A DNA stretch of 49,331 nucleotides, from the NCBI GenBank assembly GCA_026390585.1, contig JAPLFP010000170.1:1-49331 (forward strand). Direction: 5' to 3'. A model generated the notes under the pieces. It made no database searches, was not told where the DNA came from, and saw only the letters and a list, made by a program, of their open reading frames with translations. Origin of the DNA: Ignavibacteriales bacterium. GTDB lineage: Bacteria > Bacteroidota > Ignavibacteria > UBA10030. Shown one piece after another: positions 35,029-44,961 of the stretch (positions are counted from its first letter, which is position 1; every line of letters begins with the position of its first letter). The position numbers and the translations under genes were made by a program.

Positions 35029-36078
35029 TCACTTCATTTTCTTCGGCAGGTCTCGTACCGCGGACGACATGCCCGGGGGAAAGCTTGCCGCAGACTTAAT
35101 ATGATCCCACTCATCTCTGAACCAACGGATGGTATTCTCAAGACCTTCCTTGAATTGCGTTTTCGGTTCATACCCCAGCACCTCTCTGGCACGATCGATC
35201 GACGCCAGCAACCTGCTTTTTGTATCCCACTTACGTCGCGTTGAGGAAATGATGCCAGCTTTGTTTCCTGTCAAATCATTGATGAGATTCGCGAGATCCA
35301 GAATGCGCGTTTCCGCGCCCGAAGCGAGATTCATCTCATTGCCGATTGCCTTCTCATAGTGCCCAGCCCTCATGACACCCTCGACAATATCTTCCACATA
35401 AGTGAAGTCGCGGGTTTCCTCGCCCGTGCCTGTCATAGGCAAGGCTTTACCCTGCAGCGCCCAGAAGATAAAGTTCGGAATCACATTGCGGTATTGTCCT
35501 GGCACTTCGCCGGGCCCGTACGAATTGAAAAACCGGGTCTTCACAACCGGCAGACTGTAATGATTGTAATAGAAATTGCAGTACAACTCCCCAAGCATCT
35601 TGGTAATCTGGTACGGCGTGGTGAGGTTGAGGGACATGAACTCTTCACGCAGGGGCAAGGGGGCCGAACTCCCATAAATGGAGCAGCCGGACGACGCATA
35701 AACAAAGCGCTCCACCTTTGTGAGCTTGGAATATTCGAGAACCCGGAGTGTCCCCATGCCATTTGTCATGAGATCAGATTCTGGATGATCGATACTGTTT
35801 TGATTCGCGAAAAACGCAGCGAGATGAAAAACATACTGCGGTTCTTCAAAGAAAACTCTCTTTAACTTGACCTCATCCTGGACGTTGCCTTCGACGAACA
35901 TCATATTGGGGGCAGCGGGCAGATTCCAACGTTGCCCGGAGCTCAGATCATCCAAGACGAGAACCAATGCAGCCTCAGACTCACAAAGCTTTTTCACCAG
36001 GTTTGATCCAATCGCACCGGCCCCGCCAGTAACGAGAATTCGTTTCCCCTTGTACGCTTGTTGAAAATCCGTCATCAT
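35029..36078 (-). CDS. NAD-dependent epimerase/dehydratase (extended SDR)
   Basis: 349 residues. Rossmann motif LVTGGAGAIGSNLV (GxxGxxG) at residues about 17-30; substrate site SSGCSIYG; catalytic YQITK. GEVPGQYRNVIPNFIFWALQG and TRDFTYVEDIVEGV are typical of UDP-sugar 4-epimerases and related dehydratases. It acts on a nucleotide sugar for the nearby glycan. Its start (ATGATGACG) overlaps the stop of the GT4 gene at 36075 by 4 bases. Confidence 0.92.
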   Translation of the reverse strand: MMTDFQQAYKGKRILVTGGAGAIGSNLVKKLCESEAALVLVLDDLSSGQRWNLPAAPNMMFVEGNVQDEVKLKRVFFEEPQYVFHLAAFFANQNSIDHPESDLMTNGMGTLRVLEYSKLTKVERFVYASSGCSIYGSSAPLPLREEFMSLNLTTPYQITKMLGELYCNFYYNHYSLPVVKTRFFNSYGPGEVPGQYRNVIPNFIFWALQGKALPMTGTGEETRDFTYVEDIVEGVMRAGHYEKAIGNEMNLASGAETRILDLANLINDLTGNKAGIISSTRRKWDTKSRLLASIDRAREVLGYEPKTQFKEGLENTIRWFRDEWDHIKSAASFPPGMSSAVRDLPKKMK

Positions 36079-37331
36079 GTGTTTTGTCCCCGTTTGTCTT
36101 CAGTGAGTACTCTTTCAAAAGCTTGTTGGAACAGTGTCGTGCAAACCTCGAGGGAATAGTTGCGTTCAACGAACTGTCGTCCGTTCGCGCTGTACTCCTT
36201 CGCGAGTTGTGGGTTTGCATGGATTGTCTGCACAGCAGCAGCGAGCGCTTCTGGATTTTCCGGTTCGATGCATATTCCGCAGCGAGCAGCCTCGACAATT
36301 TTTGGAGCGTCACCGTGAAGCGGCAAGCCGGCAATCAATGGCCGCCCAGCCGCCATGATACTCATGATCTTGCTCGGCACCACAGGCGTCTTGACTTCTT
36401 TGCGCAGCGTGGCGAGACAAATGTCGGATGCATGAAGCAGTTCGATATACTCCTCTTTTTGCAGCATCGGCAGAAAGCGGACATTGACCATTCCCTGTGC
36501 TTTTGACATCAAGCGCGGCTTCTCCATTCCATCTCCCACGATATAGAAAACAATATCGCTTTGGCGCTTCAGGAGCTTCGCGGCATCAATGACCGTGTCG
36601 ATGTCCTGTGAGAGACCGATCACTCCGGCAAACGACACGACGTAGTCGCCCGCGTTGATGCCGTAGCGAGTACGAAACGCATTGTTCCTCTCGCCCGGGG
36701 TGATGGACCTGGTGTCCACCAAATTCGGGATGACGGAAACGCGAGAATCCGATCCTCCGCATGAAAGAACGTGATCCTTGTTTCCCGGCGAGTGGACGAC
36801 GACCAGATTTGTCACTCTATAGAAATACGCCTCAATGCGTCGAAAGGTCCTGATAAGAAACGAATTTCGAAGAACTCCGAGATCGATGGCACTCTGCGGA
36901 AACAAGTCCTGCACGTTGAGAATGGCTTTTGCATTCTTAAACCGGCGCAAGACCAAAGCAGTCCATCCAAGGAACAGAGGGGGCGAATATACCAGCACGA
37001 TGTCATACTTTCCTCGCGTAAGAAAGAGACCCGACAAACAGAGGGCAAAAGCGAGGGTCACTTGTCCCAGTCCACGAAGGATCGGGATCTGACGCGGCAT
37101 ACCTATCGTGCGTATTCTGATGACATCCATCCCGTTCACTCGTTCCTTCATCCACCGACCAGAGCGATACGCTGCAGGAAGGGAGCTTCTGTCAATGTTG
37201 TACGAAGGATACCCTGTGAGAATGGTAACTTCGTGGCCGCGGCGGACGAGTTCGGAGCCCAACTCGTAGTACAAATGAGATGCCGATCCGACTTCAGGTG
37301 GAAAATACGCGCTAACGAGTATAAGTCTCAT
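36075..37331 (-). CDS. GT4 glycosyltransferase (WbuB-like)
   Basis: 418 residues with the two Rossmann domains of GT-B enzymes. The acceptor half starts MRLILVSAYFPPEVGSASHLYYELG; the donor half has VSFAGVIGLSQDIDTVI, IVGDGMEKPRL, EYIELLHASDICLATL and VPSKIMSIMAAGRPLI (the E-x7-E-like region is partly replaced). It adds a sugar to the lipid-linked glycan at the cytoplasmic face. It overlaps the two-domain oxidoreductase upstream and the epimerase downstream by 4 bases each, so it belongs to one tightly packed operon. Confidence 0.92.
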   Translation of the reverse strand: MRLILVSAYFPPEVGSASHLYYELGSELVRRGHEVTILTGYPSYNIDRSSLPAAYRSGRWMKERVNGMDVIRIRTIGMPRQIPILRGLGQVTLAFALCLSGLFLTRGKYDIVLVYSPPLFLGWTALVLRRFKNAKAILNVQDLFPQSAIDLGVLRNSFLIRTFRRIEAYFYRVTNLVVVHSPGNKDHVLSCGGSDSRVSVIPNLVDTRSITPGERNNAFRTRYGINAGDYVVSFAGVIGLSQDIDTVIDAAKLLKRQSDIVFYIVGDGMEKPRLMSKAQGMVNVRFLPMLQKEEYIELLHASDICLATLRKEVKTPVVPSKIMSIMAAGRPLIAGLPLHGDAPKIVEAARCGICIEPENPEALAAAVQTIHANPQLAKEYSANGRQFVERNYSLEVCTTLFQQAFERVLTEDKRGQNT

Positions 37332-39526
37332 TGAACTCGCTTGACCTCCTCGATATCCACAGGTCTGCGTTGCTTGAGCGATTCTACAATCGCGAACGTT
37401 GTGTTCGTGGTGGCGAGAGCGTCTGCGAAGTTTTTCCGGGAGGTGGCGGTTGTCCCGTGGAAAAACTCCGCTAGTTCTTTCCGATAGCCCATGTCTTGGC
37501 TGGACAGCTTCTTGCGTTCCTTCCCGGATCCGCTTGCGAATTGCATCATTCGAAAATCTTCTATGACTGCGGCAGATTCATCCCAAAAAAGCTCCACCTT
37601 CTCGCGCGAAAAATTCTTCGTCCCCAAAGCCGTGTAGGTAATGGTTCCGACGGAGCCGTCTGCCATAGAAAGAACTATTGCGACATTGTCGTCGGGTTTG
37701 TATTTCCCAAGCGACCCAGAAATGGCGCTGGCGTACGTCATGGTCGGCACGGATCCTGTCAGCAGCTGTAGGTAGTCGACGAAATGACATACCTCTCCGA
37801 TGATGCGACCACCCCCAATGGCAGGATCCTGAGTCCAATGATCCGGAGGAATAAAACTGGCGTTGACCCGATAATGGACCTGTAACGGTGCTATTCTGTT
37901 CCTCAAGTGATACAGAAGTCGATCCGTCAGTGTCGAATATCGACGATTGAAACCGACCATAAACATCTGATCCGGTCGGAGATACTGGTTTGCATCGACC
38001 AGCACGTCGATCTCGCTGGGCATTATCGCCATGGGTTTTTCGACAAAAACATTCTTTCCTTTGCGGATCGCCTCAGCAATCAGGTTCGCATGCAGATGAT
38101 GCCTCGTGCAAATGAGAATGCTACCAATCTGATCATCGGCCAACACTTCCGTGTAATCGGAGGTCGCGTACTCAAAGCCGTACCGCTCTCCTGTATGGCG
38201 CGAACTCAAGCCGGATTTCGTGGAGATTCCACGCAATCGAACTCCTTTGACCGTTTTTAAGGCAGGCAGAAGAACATTCCGCGCGAACATTCCGGCTCCG
38301 ATGAAACCAACGGCTGTGCGTTCGCCAGCTGCCTTGCCCCCCTCCTTCTTGGTCGATGAAGGACTCTTGAGTTGAACCATCGTGGCTGTCGGATATTCAT
38401 TGGGATAGCTGATCAGGACACCCACGAAGTCTGTTTTGCCTTCAAGAATCATCGCATAAGCAGATTCCGCTTGTTCAATAGAGTATCGATGCGAAACAAG
38501 CTTGCTTACGTTGACGGATCCCATGGCGACAAGACGAAGGAATTCCTCAAGATTTCTCTGTTCAGTCCAACGCACATATTCCAATGGAAGCGCCGGATAC
38601 GAGGGGACCAGGCTCCGGGAGGGCCCCGACGCCTTGGATACCGTAAAGGTAAGCTCTTTGTCCCAGAACGCTTTTCGTGTGAGAGTGAGTTCGGAGACCC
38701 CCACAAGAACAATTCTTCCCCGCTGGCGGGCAATTCGCTCAGCCATTTCGATCGTGGAATTATCTCTGGTCGCGGCGGCGAGAATGACAGCATCCGCTCC
38801 CTTTCCTCCTGTCAGGTTTGACACAATACTGTCGATGTCATCACGCCCGATCAGGTACGACTGGGTACATCCAAGCTCTTTTGCCAACTTCACTTTTCCC
38901 TCATTGACTTCAACGCCAATGACCCTGCAGCCATACGCAGCAGATATCTGCGCACACAAGAGCCCGATGAGACCCAGACCTATCACGACGACGTTCTCTC
39001 CAGGTGTGAGCTCAGCACATCGCACACCGTGCATGGCAATTCCTCCAAGCATCACGAAGGCAGCTTCCTCAAAAGAAAGAGTTTTCCCTCCCTTTGATCT
39101 TGGCAGTTTTGCACACAGCTCGGGTGGTGCCACGATGATCTCTGCATGGCTTGCATACGTGCTGCCAGCGCACGCGACAGCATCACCAACTGCGAATCCC
39201 TGGACGTTGGCGCCGACCTCCATGACAACTCCCGCCGCACTGTACCCCAGAGGGACAGGCTCATCGAGTCTCGACAGCGCTTCCTTGAACACATTGAGAA
39301 AACCTTCACGTTTAGCTTTCTGGTATGCAATCAATACCAGATCGGGGCGGGCGAGAGCCTTGCCGGCAAGACTCTTCTTTCCCATCTCAATCATCAGTTT
39401 CTCGGTGCCAGGGCTAATGAGCGATGAAACGTTCCTGACAAGGATTTCATTTGCACCACACATCGGTGACGGATTCTCAACGACGCGTACGCGTCCGGTT
39501 TTCATTTCTTCAACGACTTGTTTCAT
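37328..39526 (-). CDS. Two-domain oxidoreductase (MDR plus Gfo/Idh/MocA)
   Basis: 732 residues. Residues 1-355 are a medium-chain dehydrogenase domain; NAD(P) site VVIGLGLIGLLCAQ. The usual catalytic-zinc Cys and the GHE motif are replaced (SSLISPGTEKL, PLGYSAAGVV), so it is probably a zinc-independent MDR. Residues from about 395 form a Gfo/Idh/MocA domain: VGFIGAGMFARNVLLPAL, the lysine motif VFVEKPMA, and GGGRIIGEVCHFVDYLQLL. Such fusions are seen in polysaccharide loci, but the reaction is not established; one half may oxidise and the other reduce a nucleotide sugar. Overlaps the flanking GT4 genes by 17 and 4 bases. Confidence 0.9.
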   Translation of the reverse strand: MKQVVEEMKTGRVRVVENPSPMCGANEILVRNVSSLISPGTEKLMIEMGKKSLAGKALARPDLVLIAYQKAKREGFLNVFKEALSRLDEPVPLGYSAAGVVMEVGANVQGFAVGDAVACAGSTYASHAEIIVAPPELCAKLPRSKGGKTLSFEEAAFVMLGGIAMHGVRCAELTPGENVVVIGLGLIGLLCAQISAAYGCRVIGVEVNEGKVKLAKELGCTQSYLIGRDDIDSIVSNLTGGKGADAVILAAATRDNSTIEMAERIARQRGRIVLVGVSELTLTRKAFWDKELTFTVSKASGPSRSLVPSYPALPLEYVRWTEQRNLEEFLRLVAMGSVNVSKLVSHRYSIEQAESAYAMILEGKTDFVGVLISYPNEYPTATMVQLKSPSSTKKEGGKAAGERTAVGFIGAGMFARNVLLPALKTVKGVRLRGISTKSGLSSRHTGERYGFEYATSDYTEVLADDQIGSILICTRHHLHANLIAEAIRKGKNVFVEKPMAIMPSEIDVLVDANQYLRPDQMFMVGFNRRYSTLTDRLLYHLRNRIAPLQVHYRVNASFIPPDHWTQDPAIGGGRIIGEVCHFVDYLQLLTGSVPTMTYASAISGSLGKYKPDDNVAIVLSMADGSVGTITYTALGTKNFSREKVELFWDESAAVIEDFRMMQFASGSGKERKKLSSQDMGYRKELAEFFHGTTATSRKNFADALATTNTTFAIVESLKQRRPVDIEEVKRVQ

Positions 39527-40667
39527 TATCGATTCTCTTGAGTTCGTCGATCATGGACTTCGCCGTCGATTCCCATGTATATGCTTTCACTCGTTCCTTG
39601 CCGGCGGCGATTTGGCGAGAGCGAACCGAGGGATCTGAAAGCACGGAATGTATTTTGGAGGCAAGATCGGCCGGATCAAAGGGATCAAAATACAGAGCGG
39701 CATCCCCACAAATCTCCCGAAAGGGGATGAAGTAGTTGCTATTTCCGGCCGGAATCTTGGAAGCCACTACAGGGGCACCGTGTTTCATTGCTTCGATGAC
39801 AGGAATTCCGAATGTCTCCGCGAGGGAGGGCATCACTACGACATCTGCCCGTCTGTAAAGAAAGGGCATGACCGCAGGCTCGATCCAGCCAAGGAAGGAA
39901 ATCCTCGATGCCGATCGCAATGTGTCTCTGAGTTGCAGCAGCCTCTTGAAATACGGCTCGTATGTCGGCGCGCCTGCAATCACCAGCTGCCCGTTGTATT
40001 TGTACTTTTCTGCAATTATTTCAAATGCATTCAGCAGCACCTGCATGTTCTTATGAGGATCGATGTTCGATACGCACAGCACGTACGGCGGTTTTGGGGT
40101 CTCAACCTCCGCTGTGGAGACTTCCTGGTCCGAGGTTTGTTCGACTCCATGGGGCAGGACGAAGGTTTTCGCCCGATCGATTCCAAGACGTCGACAGATG
40201 ATGTCCCGCGAATTTTCGGTGAGAAATCGAATTGATGTAGCGCGGGCAGAAGAGAGCCGGGCAATCTCGCGCTGCAGGAAGTTTCTGATTCTGCCGCGAA
40301 TATCCCAGCCGACTTGATATGGAAGGAATGGATTTGGATTTTCGATGAGAAGCATCACACGGCAACCGGCAAGGATTGACGTCATGCTTCCAACCGAATA
40401 CAACCAGTCAACTTTCAGGCTCATCAGAACGAACGGCAAGACAACCTGTTCATACACGATGCGCAAATATGCGTTGCGTGGATCGAGTGCCACCGTATAA
40501 GTGCGAAACTCCTTCGGGATCACCTGCAAGACTCTCTCCTGGTGCTTTGAAACGATCACTATGCATTCATCGATTCCGCGTTCGCGTGCCAACGCCGGTA
40601 AAAGGTTCCTCATGCTCACCAATCCGCCGCCAGAATAGACACTCAGGGCGTTGATAGCGATTCTCAA
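39510..40667 (-). CDS. GT4 glycosyltransferase
   Basis: 385 residues. Start RIAINALSVYSGGGLVSMRNLLPAL is the GT4 N-terminal glycine-rich loop; the donor half has YVLCVSNIDPHKNMQVLL, LVIAGAPTYEP, FLYRRADVVVMPSLAETFGIPVIEAMKHGAPVV with the E-x7-E motif intact. Probably a mannosyl- or similar transferase. The start codon is TTG at 40667, supported by AAAGGAGA 8 bases upstream. It overlaps the oxidoreductase gene by 17 bases. Confidence 0.92.
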   Translation of the reverse strand: MRIAINALSVYSGGGLVSMRNLLPALARERGIDECIVIVSKHQERVLQVIPKEFRTYTVALDPRNAYLRIVYEQVVLPFVLMSLKVDWLYSVGSMTSILAGCRVMLLIENPNPFLPYQVGWDIRGRIRNFLQREIARLSSARATSIRFLTENSRDIICRRLGIDRAKTFVLPHGVEQTSDQEVSTAEVETPKPPYVLCVSNIDPHKNMQVLLNAFEIIAEKYKYNGQLVIAGAPTYEPYFKRLLQLRDTLRSASRISFLGWIEPAVMPFLYRRADVVVMPSLAETFGIPVIEAMKHGAPVVASKIPAGNSNYFIPFREICGDAALYFDPFDPADLASKIHSVLSDPSVRSRQIAAGKERVKAYTWESTAKSMIDELKRIDNETSR

Positions 40668-40713
40668 TTAGTTTCTCTCCTTTGAAACGATTACCACGTG
40701 CTCAACAATCCTG

Positions 40714-42150
40714 CTAGACCGACCTCAACCTGAACAGTCCCCGGACCATCTCCCTATCTGCTGCACTAATCTCCCCCGTGGCGAACAATAATCCGCCGTA
40801 GGCGGCGAGGCCGATGATGACGGTCGGTATCATAGACATAGAGGCCAACAGCAATCCCACAAATGTGATCAAGGCGGCAGCGAGTGCCCTTCCAACGGTG
40901 ATGACGATGGAACGATTCCACACAATTCCTGAACCCAGAACAAGCCACCCGGTGTAGAGTGACTCGGCGCAAAGCATGCCGATGGCGACACCTCGAATAC
41001 CGTCAAGGGCGTATCCAATGGGAACAGCCACGCTGTGAGCCACAACCAACAGAAGAATTCGGGTGACATAGAGTCGCTGTCGATCCGACGCCCAATAGCT
41101 TATCTCAGCCGCTGAACGAGAGATCGCGATCACAAGAACCCACAAGAGCACCGTGAAGACGGGGGATGCCATCGAATATGATGCGCCGTAGACGAGAACT
41201 ATAATACTCTGAGATGTCAGCGCGCCAAGCACACCGATCGGAAGTGCCAACACCAGAAATAGTCTCGTCGCACGAATGACGAGCAGATCAAAGTCCTTTG
41301 GTGAATCACCATGAAGTCTCGAAAGTGTCGGTAGGAGGACTCGGTTCGACGCCGCAATTCCGTATGCCCAGACAAAAACGATCAATCGATGAGCCGCCGA
41401 GAACAATCCAATGTCGGTCGCGGTTGCCATGTAGCCGAGGTACAGAGTCGCGAAAAAAAGGCAGAACTGCGACAGAAACGTTGCCACACCAACCGGCAGA
41501 GATTCTTTTAAAAGCGCTATGGACGCACGCCAACTAAATTGAAAACGTATTCTTCCGAAGCGGCGCAGAGAATCAAAGAGTAGGTAGACGGCCGGCACCG
41601 CCAGACTTAGGACATAGAAGATGGCGGAGCTCGTCGAAATTGTTCTTGAATGGACAACGGCGAGCACAAGACCGACAAATAGGACGGCCTTCATGACACG
41701 CGTCAATGAAACAAACTCAAACCTCTGAATTGCTTCATAGGCCCATTCCAGAGAAAGAGCCAACGGAAAGACAGCGAGGGACAGGATGATGACAAGGAGC
41801 CTGGCCGGTGCGGGAATAATTCCGGTAGCGCTCGCTAACGAGGCACAGGAGAAGAGGATGATTGCCAGGAACAACCTCGTCGTCAGCACCGTGGAGATGT
41901 GGATTACAGCCGGTGTTTGACCCCGTGCGATCGCACGGACACCCATGACTTCGAGCCCGAATTCGTCAAGGCGAAATAAATACAGCATGATCGCATAGCT
42001 GAAGGACCACCAGCCGAATCCTTCGGGGCCAAGTGCCCGACCCAAGACAGCAAATGCGACAAGAAGAAGCAACTGAGCAGTGACGTTTCCGAACGAAAGG
42101 GTGAGGAAACTTCGAAACAGAGATTTTCGCGATACCGCGGCTTCCGTCAT
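40714..42150 (-). CDS. Wzx-like oligosaccharide flippase
   Basis: 478 residues, about 12-14 membrane helices. Opening SLFRSFLTLSFGNVTAQLLLLVAFAVLGRALGPEGF-type (only the pattern is given) and charged loops fit the polysaccharide-transporter (MOP) family. It would move the completed lipid-linked repeat unit to the periplasm for the polymerase encoded next to it. It overlaps the O-antigen ligase/polymerase gene by 4 bases (ATGA). A second flippase lies at 25605-27107. Confidence 0.9.
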   Translation of the reverse strand: MTEAAVSRKSLFRSFLTLSFGNVTAQLLLLVAFAVLGRALGPEGFGWWSFSYAIMLYLFRLDEFGLEVMGVRAIARGQTPAVIHISTVLTTRLFLAIILFSCASLASATGIIPAPARLLVIILSLAVFPLALSLEWAYEAIQRFEFVSLTRVMKAVLFVGLVLAVVHSRTISTSSAIFYVLSLAVPAVYLLFDSLRRFGRIRFQFSWRASIALLKESLPVGVATFLSQFCLFFATLYLGYMATATDIGLFSAAHRLIVFVWAYGIAASNRVLLPTLSRLHGDSPKDFDLLVIRATRLFLVLALPIGVLGALTSQSIIVLVYGASYSMASPVFTVLLWVLVIAISRSAAEISYWASDRQRLYVTRILLLVVAHSVAVPIGYALDGIRGVAIGMLCAESLYTGWLVLGSGIVWNRSIVITVGRALAAALITFVGLLLASMSMIPTVIIGLAAYGGLLFATGEISAADREMVRGLFRLRSV

Positions 42151-43466
42151 GCCAACGCCACTTTCTCTTGAACTTGTTCTGGAGATGAAAACGGGCCGTT
42201 CGCAAGCACGACCAGCATCGCAACATCAAACCAGAACATCTCAAGATACCAAAGATCAACTGTCGTCAGCAGAAGCAGGAAGCTCACAGTACTCCACAGA
42301 TAGACTCGGACAAGCGGGTGATGGTTCTCTCGCCTCTTCGCGCGACCGAGCACGCTCTTCAGGAAGAACACAAACGGAATGAATCCGACGAGGCCGACAT
42401 CCGTCAGGAATGTCAGCCAGACATTCAAAGGAGTAGCCAATGCGGACGGATCCAGACCCCCGTATTGCGGATAGAAAAATGCATAGAGACCAGGGCCGAC
42501 ACCGAAAACCGGTGCCTCAATGACAATCCTTACCCCCACATAAACGCGAAAGAGCCGATCGAGCGTCGACACATCCTGGAACTGAAAAACGCGATTGACA
42601 CGGTCAAGCAAAAGACCGCCTACCGGTGTCAGCAGGATCAAACCCAAACCCAATATAGCGAACACGGAAACCCACAACAGTACCCGCGAGCCACGAAACG
42701 TGGAGCTAAACAGTATGATCATCAAAATCGTAGAGGAGAATAGCGCAGTGAGAGACGAGTTAAACAGAATTGCCAAGACAAAAATTGCCAAGAGCGTCAG
42801 ATGAAACCTCCTGCTTACAATAATGACATTATGCATGAATGAGAGGATGACTTTGATGAACAAAGGCACCAGAAAGAAACCGAACGCCGACGGTTCCGGG
42901 AACATCGCGGAGGCCCTGTACACCCGCGCGAAGCCTAATCTGAAAAAGCTAGAGCCCATCTTGAACGTCTCATTCGTAGGCTCAAGACTGATGAATCCTC
43001 CCCATGAAAACACGGTGGCGGTGATATATTGCACGATGCCGAACAGCGCCACGACCGCACCGAAGACAACCTGAAGGACGAAGACACGCTTGAGCATTTT
43101 GTCGTCGGCATCACCGAGGAAATTGATGAACAGACCGTAAACGATTACGGCATACACAACGCGGATGAGCGTGGTGATGGCTCTGTCCAGGGGCGAGCGT
43201 CCAAACGAAGTCATTGAATAATCGGTGAATCCCACCACAACCGTGCCTAACACATACGCTCCTAAGAAGAACAGAAGTGAGTAGGCAGAGCTGTCGAGCC
43301 AGAACCGGAAACCCGAATTGCAGAACTGAACCAAGAAAACCAGGAACATTGCTCCCACGATCCAAAGAGCCGGCCAGTCCCGAGTCGTCACGATGGCGAA
43401 CATGTAGAACGGGCTCGCGAGGAGATAGGAATAGACCATCCACTTCTTCAGCGGTACGTCGAACAT
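42147..43466 (-). CDS. O-antigen ligase/polymerase family membrane protein
   Basis: About 439 residues from the ATG at 43466; an in-frame TTG at 43505 is possible. About ten to twelve hydrophobic helices and one long periplasmic loop (about 320-370) with RLFRVYVGVRIVIEAPVFGVGPG, the Wzy_C/WaaL motif region. It either polymerises flipped repeat units (Wzy) or ligates them to an acceptor (WaaL). Being between Wzx and Wzz genes favours Wzy. Confidence 0.88.
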   Translation of the reverse strand: MFDVPLKKWMVYSYLLASPFYMFAIVTTRDWPALWIVGAMFLVFLVQFCNSGFRFWLDSSAYSLLFFLGAYVLGTVVVGFTDYSMTSFGRSPLDRAITTLIRVVYAVIVYGLFINFLGDADDKMLKRVFVLQVVFGAVVALFGIVQYITATVFSWGGFISLEPTNETFKMGSSFFRLGFARVYRASAMFPEPSAFGFFLVPLFIKVILSFMHNVIIVSRRFHLTLLAIFVLAILFNSSLTALFSSTILMIILFSSTFRGSRVLLWVSVFAILGLGLILLTPVGGLLLDRVNRVFQFQDVSTLDRLFRVYVGVRIVIEAPVFGVGPGLYAFFYPQYGGLDPSALATPLNVWLTFLTDVGLVGFIPFVFFLKSVLGRAKRRENHHPLVRVYLWSTVSFLLLLTTVDLWYLEMFWFDVAMLVVLANGPFSSPEQVQEKVALA

Positions 43467-43526
43467 TGACGGCGCAGGATGATATGTTTGACTTGCTGAG
43501 ACCAAGGTGCGTTGTCGATCCGGCTC

Positions 43527-44771
43527 TTACTTCAACCAGTTGCGGGGGTTCAATGACTCCCTGATTACGCGCATTTTCTCACGATCCTGCTCCTCGGCGC
43601 CGCGTTTCGCCCGCTCCAGATAGTCCACGAAAAACGTCAGGACCGTTCCGATGACGATACTCACGACAAAGACAATGGCTGTGATGAGGAGCCTTCTCGG
43701 TTTCGATGCCTTCTCGGGCGGGGTCGCATTGTCGAGGATCAACATGGAAGGTGTATCCCGCTGTTCTTCGATCTTCGCCTGCTCGTAGAGTGGCAGAATC
43801 AACTCCAAAATCTTTCCCTGGAGTTCCACTTGTCTGAAGAATCTGAAATACTGCACACCGAGCTCGGGAGCCTTGTCAAATGGCGGGAAGATTTGAAATT
43901 GCCCATTCTTCTTTTCGTCTCCCACTTGAAGCGCGGCCATTTTTTGGCGCAAGGCATTTGTCTCAATTTCCAACCGCTGTCGGATCTCATTGTTGGGGGT
44001 TGTTGCGTTCGAGAGAATCGAAAGTTGGAATTCTCGGAGCGCAATTTGACCCTGGAGGTCGGCTGCTGCTTCGATGCCTGCCTTCAGTTGTTCAGGGATG
44101 GAGTAGATCCTGGTCTTCTTCTGAAAGGTCTTGAGACTGTCTTCTGCATCCTTGAGATCCCGGAGATTTTGCAAATAGCGACGCTCAAGGAATCGACGAT
44201 TGCTTTGTGCTTCCGCGGTGGACATCTCGGTATGGATCTTGTTGAGCATCTCAACAAAGTAGTTTGCCATCTGGGCAGCCCGCAGGCTATCGGTATCATA
44301 CATAGTAATCTCAAGCGACACTTCCTCCTTGCCGAGAGCAAGCGTCAAATTATCATCCAGTTCCTTCACCGCATCGTATTTCGTTGAGGATTTATAGACA
44401 TGCATGAGATCAAACCGATCGATGACCGCGTCCATGCAGCGGCGGCTTTTCAGAATCGCCTGATACTGTAACAGCTCATCAGAGGCCGGCCCCCCGAGAC
44501 CCAGGCTTCTGAGGGAAGAGGAGGTACTGGAGCGAAGAACGGAACTTAACAGGCCGAGCGAATTCTGCTGTTTCGGCGGCATAATGACAGCTGTGGCTTT
44601 GTACATTTTCGACATGACAAGGAACAGCACAATCGCCGCGAGCAAGACCGAAATCGCCACGAAGCCAAAGACGAACTTTCTGTGCCTGGTGATCACGACG
44701 AGATAGTCGAGGACATTGACGGTTCTCAGGCTGGTCGGTTGTTCGTTTTGTGATTTATCATTCATCGTCAT
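43527..44771 (-). CDS. Wzz/GNVR-type chain-length determinant protein
   Basis: 414 residues. One membrane helix near residues 36-56, a Wzz domain (MYKATAVIMPPKQQ), a long coiled coil (about 190-300) and a second helix near 365-387. PPEKASKPRRLLI just before the second helix is the Pro-rich Wzz motif. It sets polymer length and couples synthesis to export. There is no fused tyrosine-kinase domain and no separate kinase in the window. AAAGGAGG ribosome site before the ATG. Confidence 0.92.
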   Translation of the reverse strand: MTMNDKSQNEQPTSLRTVNVLDYLVVITRHRKFVFGFVAISVLLAAIVLFLVMSKMYKATAVIMPPKQQNSLGLLSSVLRSSTSSSLRSLGLGGPASDELLQYQAILKSRRCMDAVIDRFDLMHVYKSSTKYDAVKELDDNLTLALGKEEVSLEITMYDTDSLRAAQMANYFVEMLNKIHTEMSTAEAQSNRRFLERRYLQNLRDLKDAEDSLKTFQKKTRIYSIPEQLKAGIEAAADLQGQIALREFQLSILSNATTPNNEIRQRLEIETNALRQKMAALQVGDEKKNGQFQIFPPFDKAPELGVQYFRFFRQVELQGKILELILPLYEQAKIEEQRDTPSMLILDNATPPEKASKPRRLLITAIVFVVSIVIGTVLTFFVDYLERAKRGAEEQDREKMRVIRESLNPRNWLK

Positions 44772-44961
44772 CTAGAATCCTCCTTTGACTCTCATCCTGG
44801 GAAAGTCAGCGTCAAACGTGGTGCGATACGAGGTACCATGCGTTTCTTTCGTCGTCTGGTGCTTCTGAAACTTGGCATTCAGCTCATACGAACGATGCAG
44901 CACGTCACACTCTCTAGTTCAGGCAAACCGAACTGCCGTGTTAAGGAGCTCGTCAACGGTT

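Noticed and set aside
38502-39638. Plus-strand open frame of 378 codons
   Set aside because: Antisense to the two-domain oxidoreductase; Ser/Pro/Arg-rich and without motifs, as expected of a shadow frame.
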